Positions 63,395-64,000 of a stretch of DNA of 64,000 nt are shown here, piece after piece. Source of the DNA: Photobacterium malacitanum (GTDB lineage Bacteria > Pseudomonadota > Gammaproteobacteria > Enterobacterales > Vibrionaceae); NCBI RefSeq assembly GCF_900185615.1, contig NZ_FYAK01000010.1:1-64000 (forward strand), in the 5' to 3' direction. The first letter of the stretch is position 1; each line of letters starts with the position of its first letter. The translations under genes were made by a program, and so were the position numbers. Under the pieces are notes generated by a model. That model was not told where the DNA came from. It searched no databases and saw nothing but the letters and a program-made list of their open reading frames with translations.

Positions 63395-64000
63395 CTATGC
63401 TTTTGCTGCGTGTTTATCTAAATATTCTAAAACAAGTTTACGATCAGCAGCACTTAACCCTGCTCGAGGGAACATACTTTGCGTGATCCCTTCCCATTGC
63501 GCGCGTGTATGTGCTGCAGGGTTAGGTGCTGCGTGACACATAGTACAACTAGCATAGAAAATTTCCTGACCACGGCTAATCTTCGGTGCCGCTTTACTCG
63601 CATTGGCTTTATGCAGTAAGGCTATACGACCATCAATGTTCAAATCAACCATAGGTAAAATACAACCATCATTCGGTCCAGTCGGTTGCTGTATCATTGG
63701 TGGCTCATAAGCTTTATTAGGTGAGCATGGATTGGTACATTTTTTATAATACGCCAAACAGGTATTCGCACTGGTACCTTGGCTTAGTCCGCCACATGAT
63801 TGATCTGATGTCAGAATATTAATCTGGCCACTATTACAACGACCTAGTTTATCTAACTGTAACCATGCACCTTCATGAAGACAGGCAACGCCACGGCGAA
63901 CTTCTTTTGATAATTTAGCACCACAAAGTAGCGCACCACGTTCATTATGTAACTCGACAAGATCGCCATCAACAATACCTTGATCATGCGCATCTTGTTC
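63395..64000 (-). CDS. TorA/TorZ-like molybdopterin oxidoreductase with C-terminal cytochrome c domain (partial)
   Basis: The 5' part of the gene lies outside the window; 201 C-terminal residues are seen. The first ~100 form the molybdopterin-dinucleotide-binding domain typical of TMAO/biotin-sulfoxide reductases: VDGDLVELHNERGALLCGAK, GAWLQLDKLGRCNSGQINIL and DQSCGGLSQGTSANTCLAYY. The last ~70 residues hold a haem c motif CTMCH, with SMFPRAGL supplying a possible Met ligand, in a small single-haem domain. The enzyme likely reduces TMAO or a related N/S-oxide in the periplasm. The fused haem would hand over electrons without a separate TorC. A terminator follows. Confidence 0.85.
   Translation of the reverse strand, partial: EQDAHDQGIVDGDLVELHNERGALLCGAKLSKEVRRGVACLHEGAWLQLDKLGRCNSGQINILTSDQSCGGLSQGTSANTCLAYYKKCTNPCSPNKAYEPPMIQQPTGPNDGCILPMVDLNIDGRIALLHKANASKAAPKISRGQEIFYASCTMCHAAPNPAAHTRAQWEGITQSMFPRAGLSAADRKLVLEYLDKHAAKA

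Overview
The window looks like chromosome from a marine member of the Vibrionaceae, most likely Photobacterium. It is AT-rich. Several proteins are close in sequence to Vibrio or enteric counterparts I remember (GhxP, CyuA/CyuP, Rof, the Vibrio chitooligosaccharide-binding protein). It also carries an EmrAB-type pump and a TMAO-reductase-type molybdoenzyme typical of fish-associated marine bacteria. The genus is inferred, not proven. No rRNA, CRISPR array, transposase or prophage was seen.

Layout. 1-640: two broken genes, a truncated copy of a small gene and a Fic/DUF4172 remnant. 643-3651: large secreted metalloprotease. 3983-4465: five tRNAs (Ser, Thr, Tyr, Gly, Asn) on the minus strand with a promoter and a terminator. 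4670-6296: CARB-like class A beta-lactamase, Rof and small ORFs. 6926-10759: frameshifted MFS gene, secreted choloylglycine-hydrolase-type amidase, and guanine/hypoxanthine permease GhxP under a PurR box. 11255-14418: cysteine desulfidase and cysteine transporter (cyuA, cyuP). 14494-18187: DMT exporter, DEDDh exonuclease, SGNH-type membrane acyltransferase.

18499-39112 is the most interesting block and reads as a catabolic locus for N-glycans and glycoasparagine. It holds two AraC regulators, a fructose-family PTS IIC and IIB, a cytoplasmic GH2 beta-mannosidase, a chitobiose-type ABC importer (binding protein and two permeases, no ATPase), an M17 aminopeptidase and an aspartylglucosaminidase in one operon, an orphan lipoprotein, and two GH92 alpha-mannosidase lipoproteins flanking a membrane protein. 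A simple model: the surface or periplasmic GH92 enzymes trim high-mannose glycans, the ABC and/or PTS imports the core, the beta-mannosidase removes the core mannose, the aspartylglucosaminidase splits GlcNAc-Asn, and the aminopeptidase trims the peptide. Endoglycosidase, hexosaminidase and ABC ATPases would have to be encoded elsewhere.

39395-45158: guanine deaminase with an NCS2 purine permease under a second PurR box, a NiCoT nickel/cobalt transporter behind a Fur-like box, and MgtE. 45950-47676 and 60271-61967 are two copies of one segment (small secreted protein plus AdhB-type iron alcohol dehydrogenase). Between the copies lie a DarT1-NADAR toxin-antitoxin pair, a LexA-controlled umuDC-like operon whose UmuD protein is a tandem fusion, a POT peptide transporter, and an EmrAB/NodT efflux operon with a divergent LysR gene. 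The right end holds an EutQ-like cupin, the intact copy of the small gene seen broken at position 1, and the C-terminus of a TorA-like molybdoenzyme fused to a monohaem cytochrome c domain.

All calls come from reading the sequence and from remembered family motifs; no database search was run.
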